This document shows, piece by piece, positions 27,235 to 36,874 of a stretch of 64,000 nt of DNA. The stretch spans positions 248,001 through 312,000 of the forward strand of contig CAWBPR010000002.1 of the NCBI GenBank assembly GCA_963790775.1, in the 5' to 3' direction. The translations under genes were made by a program, and so were the position numbers. Position 1 is the stretch's first letter; each line of letters starts with the position of its first letter. A model generated the notes under the pieces. It ran no database searches. It had not been told where the DNA came from and saw only the letters and a list, made by a program, of their open reading frames with translations. The stretch comes from JASJBU01 sp963790775 (GTDB taxonomy: Bacteria > Pseudomonadota > Gammaproteobacteria > Chromatiales > Chromatiaceae).

Positions 27235-27648
27235 TCAAATGCCGGGGATTATCTCCTCGTAAAAGATCGTTAGTTGCTTGCTATGGAGTGAATACTTGCC
27301 ACCTGAGGTTGGTTTCAGCTGGCCACATATTTTTTTCTCTTCTGGTTTCCATACCATACATAACTTTCCTTGTTTATTGACAAACCAGGCACCCATTTCT
27401 GAGAAGTCCCCCCCTTTTGGTCGATGGGTGGATTTTTCTGCAGTGCCGTCACTAAAAAATTTTATTGTGATATCCACTCTTCCGGCAAGAATTGATTCCT
27501 TTTGCTTCATAAAATAGCCTTTAACGGTGTTGCCTGATAACAGATTCATCACTTCATTTTTCTTAAGGGGTTCTCCTGCATAGACATGGCCAAGATTGAT
27601 TATTAAAAGTGAAAGAATGGCAATCACCAAAAGTATCCTGTTCCTCAT
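27235..27648 (-). CDS. Small exported protein, DUF995-like
   Basis: A 137-residue protein with a signal peptide (MRNRILLVIAILSLLIINLG, cleavage after YAG) and a compact lipocalin-like pattern: LLSGNTVKGYF, FSDGTAEKS, MGAWFVNKQGKLCMVWKP and KKICGQL. The two cysteines may form a disulfide. This resembles DUF995-type periplasmic proteins of unknown function. It stands alone between the cytochrome and the MHYT protein. Confidence 0.7.
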   Translation of the reverse strand: MRNRILLVIAILSLLIINLGHVYAGEPLKKNEVMNLLSGNTVKGYFMKQKESILAGRVDITIKFFSDGTAEKSTHRPKGGDFSEMGAWFVNKQGKLCMVWKPEEKKICGQLKPTSGGKYSLHSKQLTIFYEEIIPGI

Positions 27649-27950
27649 TTCCCGCTACTCCTTTTCGACATCATTCATATTTAATTCTAGGCTCATCCCG
27701 GAAATTATTTGGGTAAAAATTGTCCTGACTGACTTTGTGCAGTCTGCGCTAAACCATACACAGGAATACTTCATCTTCAGTTTGAGAGGGTTCTCAGTCG
27801 GATCGGACTTTTCCAAGGCAATATCCCTGAGAATTTTTAGCGGAGCATGTCAACCAAGATTGCAGTTGACTACTCGGGTACTGTCCGCTGAATGAAGTCT
27901 GGGTACTCCCTGAAACCTGCTTCATTCAGGTCATAGACTTATTCGACTGA
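27649..27950. other. Intergenic gap with an inverted repeat
   Basis: No gene. Ten-base arms CTGAATGAAG (27888-27897) and CTTCATTCAG (27920-27929) with a 22-base loop lie about 20 bases after the MHYT gene stop and may serve as its 3' hairpin. Confidence 0.4.
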
Positions 27951-30900
27951 CTATTCAGGGGCAGACGGGAGTAGCAGCATATCATGTGCGAAGAGGCGAC
28001 TGATCTCTTCACCGGACACTGCAGGCATATATAGCCATCCTTGCAACAGGTCGCAGTCCAGGGACTTGAGAAACTCGAACTGTTGCATGGTCTCGACACC
28101 CTCGGCGACCACCTCGAGCCCCAGACCATGGGCCAGCGCAGTCACGCCACGGATGATCTCCCGGTCATTCGAATCAAGCCCGATGTCCCGTACGAAGGAG
28201 CGATCGATCTTGAGCACATGAATGGGTAACTGTTTGATGTGTGCCAGGGATGAATAGCCGGTACCGAAATCGTCGATGGCCAGCCGCACCCCCATGTTTT
28301 CGATGGTTTCGAAAAAGCGCGCCGCCTGACCGGAATACTCCATTACCGTTGTTTCGGTCAGCTCCAGTTCCAACGCACTGGCGGGGATATGATTGTCTTT
28401 CAGCAGGGTCTCGATGTATTCCGGCAGACCGGGCTGCAACAGGCAACGTGGCGATAGATTCACTGCCAGACGCTCGAGCTTCACTCCCTGCTCACACCAG
28501 CGACGAAACTGTTCACAGGCCTGCGTGATTCCCCAGTGTCCGATGTTATTGATCAGACCGGCATCCTCCGCCAGAGGAATGAATTCGGCGGGACTGATGT
28601 CACCCAGCTCGGCATGCTGCCAGCGCAGCAACGATTCCACCGCGACGACCTTGCCTGTTTGCAGGGAGACCAAGGGTTGATAGTGGAGTTCCAGTTCATT
28701 TTTTGTCACCGCATACCGCAGGCTGTTTTCCACTTGCAGGCGACGGCGGGTCTGCTCGCCAATCAACTGGTCATAGAGACTATAGCTATCTCCACCCGTC
28801 TCCTTGGCCCGGTACATGGCGGCATCCGCCTTGCGCGCCAGTTCATCGGGGGTATCGCCATCATCCGGATAGATGGCGATGCCGACGCTGACACCGATAA
28901 AACACTCCTTACCATCGATATGAAATGGCGCCTGCAGTGATTCAATCAGGTGCTCCGCCACTTTGCCGGCATCGCTGGGTTCATGCACCTCACTCAACAT
29001 GATCACGAACTCATCTCCACCCTGACGCGCCAGAGTGTCTGATTCCCGGATACCGCCTTGCAGACGCTCAGCAACGGCCGTCAACAGTTGATCACCCACC
29101 TCGTGCCCGTAGTTATCATTGACTGCTTTGAACCTATCTAAATCGAGAAACAGCAGCGCCAGATGCGAATGACTGCGCTTGCACAGATTGATACCGTGGT
29201 GCAGCCGGTCCTGCAACAACATGCGGTTGGGCAGCCCGGTCAGGGCATCGTAATGCGCCAACTGCTCCAGACGTCGTTCCGACAATTTTCTTTCGGTGAT
29301 ATCCGATGCGATGCTCACATAATGAGTGATATCACCGTTACTGTCCTTTAACCCAGTGATGCTCATCCATTTTGGATAGGTTTCGCCGTTTTTACGCCGA
29401 TCCCAGATCTCTCCCTGCCAGCTCCCTTCCTGGCTAATATCCGCCCACATTTGCTGATAAAAATCTTTATCCTGCCGACCCGAGGAGAACATCTTCGGAT
29501 TATGCCCGATGACCTCCTCCGCGGAGTAACCGGTAATCTCGGTGAAGGCGGGGTTGACTGCACAGATGTTATGCCCGGCATCGGTAATGACGATACTCTC
29601 CAGGGACGACTCCATGACCTGGCTGGCCAAACGCAGTTCCTGCTCCTCTTTTTTTCGATTGGAGATGTCCCTTACCATGCCGACAAACAGTCGTCCGCTG
29701 CCGTGAATCACTTCGGTGGTAACCAGCTCCAAGGGGAAAAGCTCGCCGTTCTGGCGTTGACCCTGCAGCTCACGCATCGAGCCAATGGCATCCGACACCC
29801 CGGACTGCATATAACGTTCAAGATATCCATTGTGATTTGAGCGGTGCGGTTCAGGCATCAATTTAGAGACATTGTTACCTTCCATCTCCTCCTGCTTGTA
29901 GCCGAAGATTGCCATAGCAGCCTCGTTGACAGACTGGATTACACCCTTCTCATTAATTATCACAATGCCATCACCCGCGCTCTGAATCACCTTGCGTGTC
30001 AGCTCCTCGCTTTCCGCCAGTGCGCGTTCCCTGGAAATCACCCGCTCCACCATATGCTGGAAGGTTCTTGCAAGCGCGCCGATTTCATCACTACGTTTAA
30101 AATCCAGCACAGGCAACGGCTTTCCCGCAGCAAGTTGCGCCGATGCCTCGGTGATACGGTTCAAGGGACGCACCAACATGCGAACCAGAGACACCACCAA
30201 CCAGGCGGCTATTACGGTGAATAACAGTGTGGTCATAATCAAGCGGTTGAGCACCGGCTGAATCCGGCGTTCAATTTCAACAGTGGGCAGCACTTCAGCG
30301 ATGGCCACAAAGCGTTGTGGATTCGCTCGATCGTAAAATAGCTTATGCAAATTGACTACATTGTCCTCATTCTCGAAATGAAACGCATCGAAAAGGCGCT
30401 CCTCTGCGTATGCCCTCTGTAGCACGGGATATCGGTTATATAATAATTCCCGAACTTCACCATTCGTGGACCGATGTAGAGGTTCCCTGAATACAAGAAT
30501 CTCACCCCTCTCATTTGTAATGTAATCCGCATCATCAGGTGACTCGATAACGATAAACTCCTGAAAAAGCGGACTCAGATTGACATTGATCAATAAGAAA
30601 GCAAGCAATTGTCCATCTAAACTGCGTACCGGCACCCCACCTCTCAGCATCGGCGTATGAGGCGATGTAATCACCCCATTCTCCCGGTTAAGGCTTACTT
30701 CCGAGAGATAGATGTAATCCGATTTCCATGTAAGCAACTCTTGGAAGTAAGGCTCATCGGCCTTAGACTGCAGCGCCTCTGGATCTACAGCAATAATCTC
30801 ACCACCCCTGCGCTCCAGACGGAGCAGCTCTCTTCCATCCTCATTCGCGGCCAGCAGACGAATCTGCTGGTAATCCGGCCGTGAATAGAGAAGTTCCCGG

Positions 30901-32003
30901 AATACAACCGCCATCCTGTTCAGTTCTGACAGTTGGATTGAATTTGAATCAGTGGACTCATTCAAATGCCTCAATGGATCAAGCACAGCTTCCACTTGAG
31001 GGTGACGATGCAGATGTCGAACATCTTGTTTAAGCCTTACGACGATTCGATCCAGCCTTTCTATCTTCTGTTTAACCCCAAGTTGGAGTTGCGTCACCTC
31101 ATCATTGATTTCCAGATCCCGGATAATGTTGTAGGCCAGCAAACCGACACCGGCGGCCGCCAGCATCACGAACAGAGAACTCATCAAGGTGATTTTAGCG
31201 GTCAGGCTGAGCCCTTCGATTGAAAGCCGGTCACGGGTCGCCTGCATCGCCATTAGCAAAGGAAATAGCAACGCCATCAAGACGAACAACCAAACGTGAT
31301 CGGCCAGAACGATGCTGCCGGCGTCGCTGAATGCAACAATGGGGGCCTCATAGACCTGCATCGCGGCCATTCCGCAGTAGTGCATCCCGGAAATCGCTGA
31401 GCCCATCAGCAATGCAGAGGTTTGCTTCTGCCACTCCGGGGGAGTGTCTTGGTCATGCAAGCGGATCGCTAATTTCAATGCACCCCAGGAGGCGGCAATT
31501 CCAATAAAGATGGAAAGCATGAATAGAAAAGGATCATAGATCGTGCCTGCCGGCATGCGCATGGCAAGCATGCCGATATAGTGCATGCTGGAAATCGCCA
31601 TCCCCATGAACAGAGAAGCTCCGGCGAGGGCCAGCTCACTGACCCGTTGTCGTCCAATAACATAAAAGGCCACCCCGCTGGCCAGCCCGGACGGCACTAT
31701 CGAGAACAGGGTAGTGGTCGGATCGTACTGCACCGGCAGAGGCAGCTGGTAAGCCAGCATGCCGATAAAATGCATCGACCAGATACCGACTCCCATGGTC
31801 ACCGATCCCAGCAGCAGCCAGAGATTGCGACGTTGATTGTCCTCCCCACCCATACGGTTGGCGAACTCAAGCGCCGCATAAGATGCGAGAATGGCGATCG
31901 CGACCGACAACATCACAGCAACCGGTTCGTAACTGCCGATTATGATTTGCATGTTCTCACTCAGAACATGGTCATCATGAAACCCAGCCAGGGAATGGTT
32001 CAT
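27951..32003 (-). CDS. MHYT-PAS-GGDEF-EAL c-di-GMP enzyme
   Basis: A 1350-residue inner-membrane protein. The N-terminal MHYT sensor (about 1-250) has seven helices with three repeats (WSMHFIGMLAY, SSMHYIGMLAM, SGMHYCGMAAM), thought to bind copper and sense a gas. A periplasmic loop and HAMP region (about 280-660), two PAS domains (about 670-910), GGDEF (LARQGGDEF, about 1030) and EAL follow. The GGDEF has an RxxD I-site (RESD). The EAL motif reads ESL (VAVESLLRWQ) with the catalytic Glu kept, plus DDFGTGYSS. It may make or break c-di-GMP. It is the sole gene of its unit. Confidence 0.92.
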   Translation of the reverse strand: MNHSLAGFHDDHVLSENMQIIIGSYEPVAVMLSVAIAILASYAALEFANRMGGEDNQRRNLWLLLGSVTMGVGIWSMHFIGMLAYQLPLPVQYDPTTTLFSIVPSGLASGVAFYVIGRQRVSELALAGASLFMGMAISSMHYIGMLAMRMPAGTIYDPFLFMLSIFIGIAASWGALKLAIRLHDQDTPPEWQKQTSALLMGSAISGMHYCGMAAMQVYEAPIVAFSDAGSIVLADHVWLFVLMALLFPLLMAMQATRDRLSIEGLSLTAKITLMSSLFVMLAAAGVGLLAYNIIRDLEINDEVTQLQLGVKQKIERLDRIVVRLKQDVRHLHRHPQVEAVLDPLRHLNESTDSNSIQLSELNRMAVVFRELLYSRPDYQQIRLLAANEDGRELLRLERRGGEIIAVDPEALQSKADEPYFQELLTWKSDYIYLSEVSLNRENGVITSPHTPMLRGGVPVRSLDGQLLAFLLINVNLSPLFQEFIVIESPDDADYITNERGEILVFREPLHRSTNGEVRELLYNRYPVLQRAYAEERLFDAFHFENEDNVVNLHKLFYDRANPQRFVAIAEVLPTVEIERRIQPVLNRLIMTTLLFTVIAAWLVVSLVRMLVRPLNRITEASAQLAAGKPLPVLDFKRSDEIGALARTFQHMVERVISRERALAESEELTRKVIQSAGDGIVIINEKGVIQSVNEAAMAIFGYKQEEMEGNNVSKLMPEPHRSNHNGYLERYMQSGVSDAIGSMRELQGQRQNGELFPLELVTTEVIHGSGRLFVGMVRDISNRKKEEQELRLASQVMESSLESIVITDAGHNICAVNPAFTEITGYSAEEVIGHNPKMFSSGRQDKDFYQQMWADISQEGSWQGEIWDRRKNGETYPKWMSITGLKDSNGDITHYVSIASDITERKLSERRLEQLAHYDALTGLPNRMLLQDRLHHGINLCKRSHSHLALLFLDLDRFKAVNDNYGHEVGDQLLTAVAERLQGGIRESDTLARQGGDEFVIMLSEVHEPSDAGKVAEHLIESLQAPFHIDGKECFIGVSVGIAIYPDDGDTPDELARKADAAMYRAKETGGDSYSLYDQLIGEQTRRRLQVENSLRYAVTKNELELHYQPLVSLQTGKVVAVESLLRWQHAELGDISPAEFIPLAEDAGLINNIGHWGITQACEQFRRWCEQGVKLERLAVNLSPRCLLQPGLPEYIETLLKDNHIPASALELELTETTVMEYSGQAARFFETIENMGVRLAIDDFGTGYSSLAHIKQLPIHVLKIDRSFVRDIGLDSNDREIIRGVTALAHGLGLEVVAEGVETMQQFEFLKSLDCDLLQGWLYMPAVSGEEISRLFAHDMLLLPSAPE

Positions 32004-32612
32004 AGAACGTGGTAGTTTTTTACAGACAGAACCTATATCGTCTTTGTTTGCTGGTACTTAAGTTCCTTGCAAAGGATTTCCTCTGTCTGGAAAAACCTTA
32101 AAAAACATGTGCCAAGGCGCATGACAAGAATATAATCACAAATTCGCTACGCCCCCTCAGGATGTTGGGGGTGCTGCATGAGGAAGCTGCCGCTTAGCGG
32201 CCTCGATTGAATCATCGAGTTTGGCGGATGTCCTCTCTCAACCAACCGGATTGATTCATCCAAATGCCTCGCTCGCTCGGGTGCGAATCTCATGGATTCG
32301 TGACAACCCGCTATAAAATTGGGAGTTATCCCTCTAATACGGCCGAACATTACTGGTAATTCTTAGTGGCGGAGCCAACGCTAAATGATTAGACTGGCGC
32401 CGAACCGAATAAGAATTGAATGCCTATGCGATCCCGGATGGACGTGAACCTCGAACCCGATTGCCTCCCGATAGTCACCCGCAGCTTGCATCCATCAGCT
32501 GCAAACTGATGCAGGATTCGAGCTGGAGAAGATGGGTAGTCAGCAAGCAATTCCACGGCTGTTCAAATCGGTTGACTCTCAGCTAAGCCATTATCAGAAA
32601 AAGAAGAATTAG
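32004..32612. other. Long intergenic gap between divergent c-di-GMP genes
   Basis: About 600 bases. No credible gene, tRNA or known riboswitch core seen. Small hairpins occur (CGAATC/GATTCG near 32290; CATCAG/CTGATG near 32492-32510, upstream of the REC-GGDEF gene). It must hold two divergent promoters, but none is clear. Confidence 0.4.
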
Positions 32613-33512
32613 ATGAAGGTTGATCGCACCAAGATTGTGATTGTCGATGATGAGCCCAGGTTTGTGCTCAGCCTGCAAAAGCTTTTCAGCACACAATATG
32701 AAATTCACGCCACCCTGGACAGCACCCGCGCAACTGATTTGGTGAGATCCGAGCAACCGCAGTTGATTTTGTTGAATCTGACCATGCCTGAGATGGATGG
32801 TTATCATGTGATGCGACAGATCAAACAAACCCGGGAAATCGCTGACATTCCAATCATTGTGGTTACCGGACTGCATGAAAGCGCCGATGAAACCAAGAGC
32901 CTGCGCATGGGTGCGGTGGATTATGTGACCAAACCCTATCACCCGGAAATATTGAAGGCCCGAATCGACAGACAGCTGGAACTGAAACGCCAACAAGATT
33001 TTTTCAAGGTCCTCTCCTATCGGGACTTTCTCACGGGCATCCCCAATCGAAGGTCTTTTAACGAGATACTGGAGCGTGAGCAGAAACGCTGCAAACGTAA
33101 CCATTCAGCCTTGTCATTGTTGATGATCGATGTGGATTTCTTTAAAAAATACAACGATATCTATGGACATCTTGCGGGGGATAAATGCCTGAAACGCATT
33201 GTATCCTCGATGGCTGAACAACTCAGACGTCCCACGGACCAGCTGGCGCGTTTTGGTGGCGAAGAATTCGCTTGTGTACTTCCGGAAACTAATTGCGCTG
33301 GCGCGACAAAGATCGCTGAAACCCTTCAACAAGCCATATTAGATTTGAAAATCCCCCATTCGGAAGGCATCAACAGGCAGGTAACAGTCAGTATCGGGAT
33401 TGCTACGGATTACCCACATGAGGTGGATGAGACTGAAAAACTGATCTCCATGGCAGACAAATGTCTTTATCAAGCCAAGCTGCAGGGTCGCAATACCATC
33501 TATTCAAACTAA
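32613..33512 (+). CDS. REC-GGDEF diguanylate cyclase with Asn in place of the phosphoacceptor Asp
   Basis: A 299-residue protein. The receiver domain (1-125) has the acidic pair VDDE and the switch Lys (VTKPY), but the phosphoacceptor position reads LILLNLTMPEMDG, Asn at residue 55 instead of Asp. The GGDEF domain (about 145-297) is intact (ARFGGEEFACVL) with an RxxD I-site (RPTD). It should synthesise c-di-GMP from GTP. Control by classical phosphorylation is unlikely; dimerisation or partner binding may replace it. It ends convergent with sufE. Confidence 0.92.
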   Translation: MKVDRTKIVIVDDEPRFVLSLQKLFSTQYEIHATLDSTRATDLVRSEQPQLILLNLTMPEMDGYHVMRQIKQTREIADIPIIVVTGLHESADETKSLRMGAVDYVTKPYHPEILKARIDRQLELKRQQDFFKVLSYRDFLTGIPNRRSFNEILEREQKRCKRNHSALSLLMIDVDFFKKYNDIYGHLAGDKCLKRIVSSMAEQLRRPTDQLARFGGEEFACVLPETNCAGATKIAETLQQAILDLKIPHSEGINRQVTVSIGIATDYPHEVDETEKLISMADKCLYQAKLQGRNTIYSN

Positions 33513-33546
33513 TGCAGACATGCCTGATGCAGTAATCTTCATGCTC

Positions 33547-33987
33547 TCAGGCCGCCGCATCGGGAATCCGTGAATGAGATAGAGCGGTTGCCCGTTTGAT
33601 CATCATATCGACGATGGCGTAGATGCCAACATGGCGGCTGGGGCTGAGATGCTCTTCCAGCCGCAGGCGTTTGAACAACCCATCCACATCCACCTGCCGT
33701 ATCTCTTCCAGGGTACGGTTGGAAAGCAGATCTATCAGCAGACCCAGCACTCCCTTGATGATCGCGGTATCGCAGTCGCCCTGAAAGCGGATCTTATCGG
33801 GCTCATCCGGGACCTGTTCAGCACTGACATACACGGTGCTCATGCAGGGCTTGACCCAGTTCTCCTCAGTCTTGAGCTTATCGGGCATGGCTGGCAGTTG
33901 CTCCCCAAGCTCCATCAGATACTGATAACGCTGATCCCAGTCATCGAGAAACTCGAAGATATCAACAATTTCATCAACTTCACTCAT
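33547..33987 (-). CDS. sufE: SufE-family sulfur acceptor
   Basis: A 146-residue SufE. The acceptor cysteine lies in NWVKPCMSTVYV (about residue 48). The downstream QGDCDTAIIKGVLGLLIDLL is the conserved second half. SufE takes persulfide from the cysteine desulfurase SufS and passes it to the SufBCD scaffold. Last gene of the suf cluster, 24 bases after sufA. The usual GCQSxVW motif is replaced by PCMSTVY, a mild variation. SufS itself is not in the window. Confidence 0.92.
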   Translation of the reverse strand: MSEVDEIVDIFEFLDDWDQRYQYLMELGEQLPAMPDKLKTEENWVKPCMSTVYVSAEQVPDEPDKIRFQGDCDTAIIKGVLGLLIDLLSNRTLEEIRQVDVDGLFKRLRLEEHLSPSRHVGIYAIVDMMIKRATALSHSRIPDAAA

Positions 33988-34011
33988 CGGCTCAATCTGT
34001 TTGATTCGGGT

Positions 34012-34335
34012 TCAGACACTGAAGGATTCACCGCAACCACACATGTTTTTCACATTGGGATTGAGGAACTCAAAACCCTGGTTCAGGACATTCTGCTGCA
34101 CAAAATCCACCGTCATGCCATCCAGGATCGGCAGACTGGCGTTGTTAACCACCAGTTTCACACCATTCGATTCAAATACCTGATCGTCATCGTGTATCTC
34201 ATCAGCGAACTCCACCACATAGGCGAAACCGGTACAGCCGCTCTTCCTGGTGGCCAGGCGCAGACCCACTCCTGACTGCTTCGCCAACATTTTCTGCACA
34301 TGTGCTGCCGCGCTCTCTGTCAATTGAATAGCCAT
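34012..34335 (-). CDS. sufA: A-type Fe-S carrier (SufA/ErpA-like)
   Basis: A 107-residue A-type carrier. The three conserved cysteines are visible: one in KSGCTGFAY and two in CGCGESF at the C-terminus. It receives Fe-S clusters from the scaffold and delivers them to apo-proteins. Context favours SufA; IscA and ErpA cannot be excluded by sequence alone. It sits 53 bases downstream of sufT. Confidence 0.93.
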   Translation of the reverse strand: MAIQLTESAAAHVQKMLAKQSGVGLRLATRKSGCTGFAYVVEFADEIHDDDQVFESNGVKLVVNNASLPILDGMTVDFVQQNVLNQGFEFLNPNVKNMCGCGESFSV

Positions 34336-34388
34336 AATCGTTACTCCTCTACTGCCTGATTAGACATATTTGGTAAGCGAAAAATTCA

Positions 34389-34733
34389 TCACAACAGACC
34401 CAGTTGGAACTGCGCCTCCTCTGACATCAGCTCTTTGCTCCAGGGAGGGTTCCACACCAGCCGCACCACAGCATCGGTGACGCCCGGCACTGCATCTATC
34501 ACCCGACCCACCTCATGGGGCAGGGTGCCCGCCACCGGACAGGCCGGTGCGGTGAGAGTCATATCGACCTCTACCCTGCCCTGCTCATCGACCTCCAGAC
34601 GATAGATCAAGCCAAGGTCATAGATGTTCACCGGTATCTCCGGGTCCTGCACAGTGCGAATGGCTTCAACCAGTGCGTCACGCAGAGGGATATTCTGTTG
34701 CATCGCTTGTACCGCCAAATTACTGCTGCTCAT
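34389..34733 (-). CDS. sufT: SufT-like DUF59/MIP18 Fe-S maturation factor
   Basis: A 114-residue protein of the DUF59 family: VQDPEIPVNIYDLGLIYRLE, MTLTAPACPVAGTLP and VRLVWNPPWSKELMSEEAQ. The cysteine in TAPACPV is the conserved one. SufT assists maturation of Fe-S proteins, especially under high demand. It occupies the place, 23 bases after sufD, where sufS is often found. Confidence 0.92.
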   Translation of the reverse strand: MSSSNLAVQAMQQNIPLRDALVEAIRTVQDPEIPVNIYDLGLIYRLEVDEQGRVEVDMTLTAPACPVAGTLPHEVGRVIDAVPGVTDAVVRLVWNPPWSKELMSEEAQFQLGLL

Positions 34734-34756
34734 AAGTTAGACACCCTGCATTCCAA

Positions 34757-36082
34757 TCAGCTCAGATCACTCACACCCGCTTCCACCCGCTGGCGAATCG
34801 CTTCACCCAGTTGTTCGCGCAGACTCTCGGACTCGAAACGATCGAGTATCTCCTGGGCGAAACCCAGGCAGAGCAGGCGGCGGGCCTGATCTTCATTCAG
34901 TCCACGGGAGCGCAGGTAGAACAGGGCCAGTGGGTCCAGCTGGCCGACTGTTGTCCCATGACTGCACTGCACGTCATCCGCCAGAATCTCCAGCTGCGGC
35001 TTGGTATCGATCTCCGCCTTGCGTGACAGCATCAGATTGGCGTTGGAGAGATGGGCATTACTCTTCTGCGCCTGCTCCCGCACCAGAATGCGTCCGTCGA
35101 ACACCGCCCTGCCCTGGCCGTTGAGTATGCCCTTGAAATTCTCCCGGCTGTCGCAGCCCGGCACCGCATGATCCACATCCAGGTGAAAATCCACCAGCTG
35201 ACCCGCACCCGCCAGATAGAGACCATCCAGCTCACAGTTGGCCCCCGGTGCGGCAAAACGGTTGTTGATAGAGGTCCGCGACCAGGCCCCGCCCAGCGCA
35301 ATGCTGACTCCCTGGTAATGGGCACCCGCCTGCAATCCGATATAGAGTTCGGTCAGATGATAGGCCTGCAGGCTCTCCTGCTGCACCCGCTGGTGTTTGA
35401 GACTGGCCCGTTCCTGCAGCACGACCTCGCATACCAGATTATTGAAGTAGCTGACCTCATCCAGAGACAGATAGCGCTCCACCAGGGTCGCGCTGGCATC
35501 CGCTTCCAGGATCACCAGATGGCGGGGCCGCAGACTCCGGCCGGCTGCCGCCTTGGTCGCGACATGCAGCAGCTCGATGGGGTTTTCCAGCTCCTGACCG
35601 GCTGTGATGTGGATTACCGCACCATCCTGCATGGTCGCCAGATTGAGGGCGGAAAAACCGTGTTCACCCACACCAGACAATGAACCCACCGCCTGCAGCA
35701 CTGACCTGTCAGACTGCGCCATGGCAACCCGCAGACTGCCTATCTTTACCCCTTCTGTCTCGACATCGGAAAGCGCCGGCTGAAACAGGCCATCGACGAA
35801 CACCAGCCTGGCCGCCACCGGCTCTGTCAAAAAGCACCGTTGAACCTCGGCGCTGGGAACCTGGCCTGGCTCGTCACTGGTGACAAAGCCCTGTTCCAAC
35901 AGTCCCTTCACACTGGTGTAGCGCCAGGCCTCCTGGCGGGCATGCGGTAGACCGAGGTCAAACAGTCGACTCACTGCCTCACGCCGCTGTTCGTTCAACC
36001 ACAGGCCATCGGCCGGCAGGTTATCAATGTAACGCTGTGCCGCACTCAGGCTATCAGAGATATTGGTTGTCTGCCCGCTCAT
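34757..36082 (-). CDS. sufD: Fe-S cluster scaffold subunit SufD
   Basis: A 441-residue beta-helix subunit of the SufBCD scaffold (E. coli 423). The functional His is in CSHGTTVGQLDPLALFYLRS (H360 equivalent). It pairs with SufB on the SufC dimer to assemble clusters. ATGA overlap with sufC shows translational coupling. The N-terminal variable region carries PADGLWLNEQRREAVSRLFD, typical of SufD. Confidence 0.95.
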   Translation of the reverse strand: MSGQTTNISDSLSAAQRYIDNLPADGLWLNEQRREAVSRLFDLGLPHARQEAWRYTSVKGLLEQGFVTSDEPGQVPSAEVQRCFLTEPVAARLVFVDGLFQPALSDVETEGVKIGSLRVAMAQSDRSVLQAVGSLSGVGEHGFSALNLATMQDGAVIHITAGQELENPIELLHVATKAAAGRSLRPRHLVILEADASATLVERYLSLDEVSYFNNLVCEVVLQERASLKHQRVQQESLQAYHLTELYIGLQAGAHYQGVSIALGGAWSRTSINNRFAAPGANCELDGLYLAGAGQLVDFHLDVDHAVPGCDSRENFKGILNGQGRAVFDGRILVREQAQKSNAHLSNANLMLSRKAEIDTKPQLEILADDVQCSHGTTVGQLDPLALFYLRSRGLNEDQARRLLCLGFAQEILDRFESESLREQLGEAIRQRVEAGVSDLS

Positions 36083-36831
36083 GCCGCAGCCTCCTCCAAC
36101 AGCCAGCCATAGCCCCGCTCCTCAAGCTCCAGGGCCAGCTCCTTGCCACCGGAGCGGATGATGCGGCCATCAGCCAGCACATGCACATAGTCCGGCTCGA
36201 TATATTCGAGCAGTCGCTGATAGTGGGTCACCACAATCAGCGCCCGTTGCGGCGATCGCAGCATGTTGACGCCATCGGCAACGGTGCGCAGGGCATCGAT
36301 ATCCAGACCGGAGTCGGTCTCGTCGAGGATCGCCAGAATCGGTTCCAGCACCGCCATCTGCAGGATCTCATTGCGTTTCTTCTCGCCGCCTGAAAAGCCC
36401 GCATTGACCGAACGCTTCAGCAGTTTCTCATCCAGCTTGACCTGCTTCGCCTTCTCCCGCACCAGCTTCATGAACGGGACTGCTTCGATCTCCTCCTCAC
36501 CACGCGCCCTGCGGATGGCGTTGAGGGATTCGCGCAGAAAGGTCATATTATTCACCCCAGGCAGTTCCACCGGATACTGCATGGCCAGAAACACGCCCTT
36601 GTGAGCCCGCTCCTCGGTCTCCAGTTCCAGCAGATCATCCCCCAGCATTTCCACTTCACCGCCGGTGACTTGATAACCATCACGCCCGGCGAGGATGTGC
36701 GCCAGGGTGCTCTTGCCGGAGCCGTTCGGCCCCATGATGGCGTGCACCTCGCCCGCCTTGACCTCCAGATTGATCCCCTTGAGGATCTCCTTGCCCTCTA
36801 CGCTCGCTTGCAGATTCCTGATCGATAACAT
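36079..36831 (-). CDS. sufC: Fe-S assembly ATPase SufC
   Basis: A 250-residue ABC-type ATPase. Walker A is GPNGSGKST, the signature FSGGEKKR, and Walker B LAILDETDSGLD. It powers conformational change in SufB-SufD. The ATG at 36831 is preferred to an upstream in-frame codon because GAGG lies eight bases before it. It is 43 bases downstream of sufB and overlaps sufD by four bases. Confidence 0.96.
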   Translation of the reverse strand: MLSIRNLQASVEGKEILKGINLEVKAGEVHAIMGPNGSGKSTLAHILAGRDGYQVTGGEVEMLGDDLLELETEERAHKGVFLAMQYPVELPGVNNMTFLRESLNAIRRARGEEEIEAVPFMKLVREKAKQVKLDEKLLKRSVNAGFSGGEKKRNEILQMAVLEPILAILDETDSGLDIDALRTVADGVNMLRSPQRALIVVTHYQRLLEYIEPDYVHVLADGRIIRSGGKELALELEERGYGWLLEEAAA

Positions 36832-36874
36832 CGTTACAACCTCAATACTTTGTTTGTTTTGACTTGACCGCCAA

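Noticed and set aside
32004..32612. Search for a c-di-GMP (GEMM) riboswitch or tRNA in the long gap next to GGDEF genes
   Set aside because: No GEMM core or cloverleaf seen; only short hairpins.
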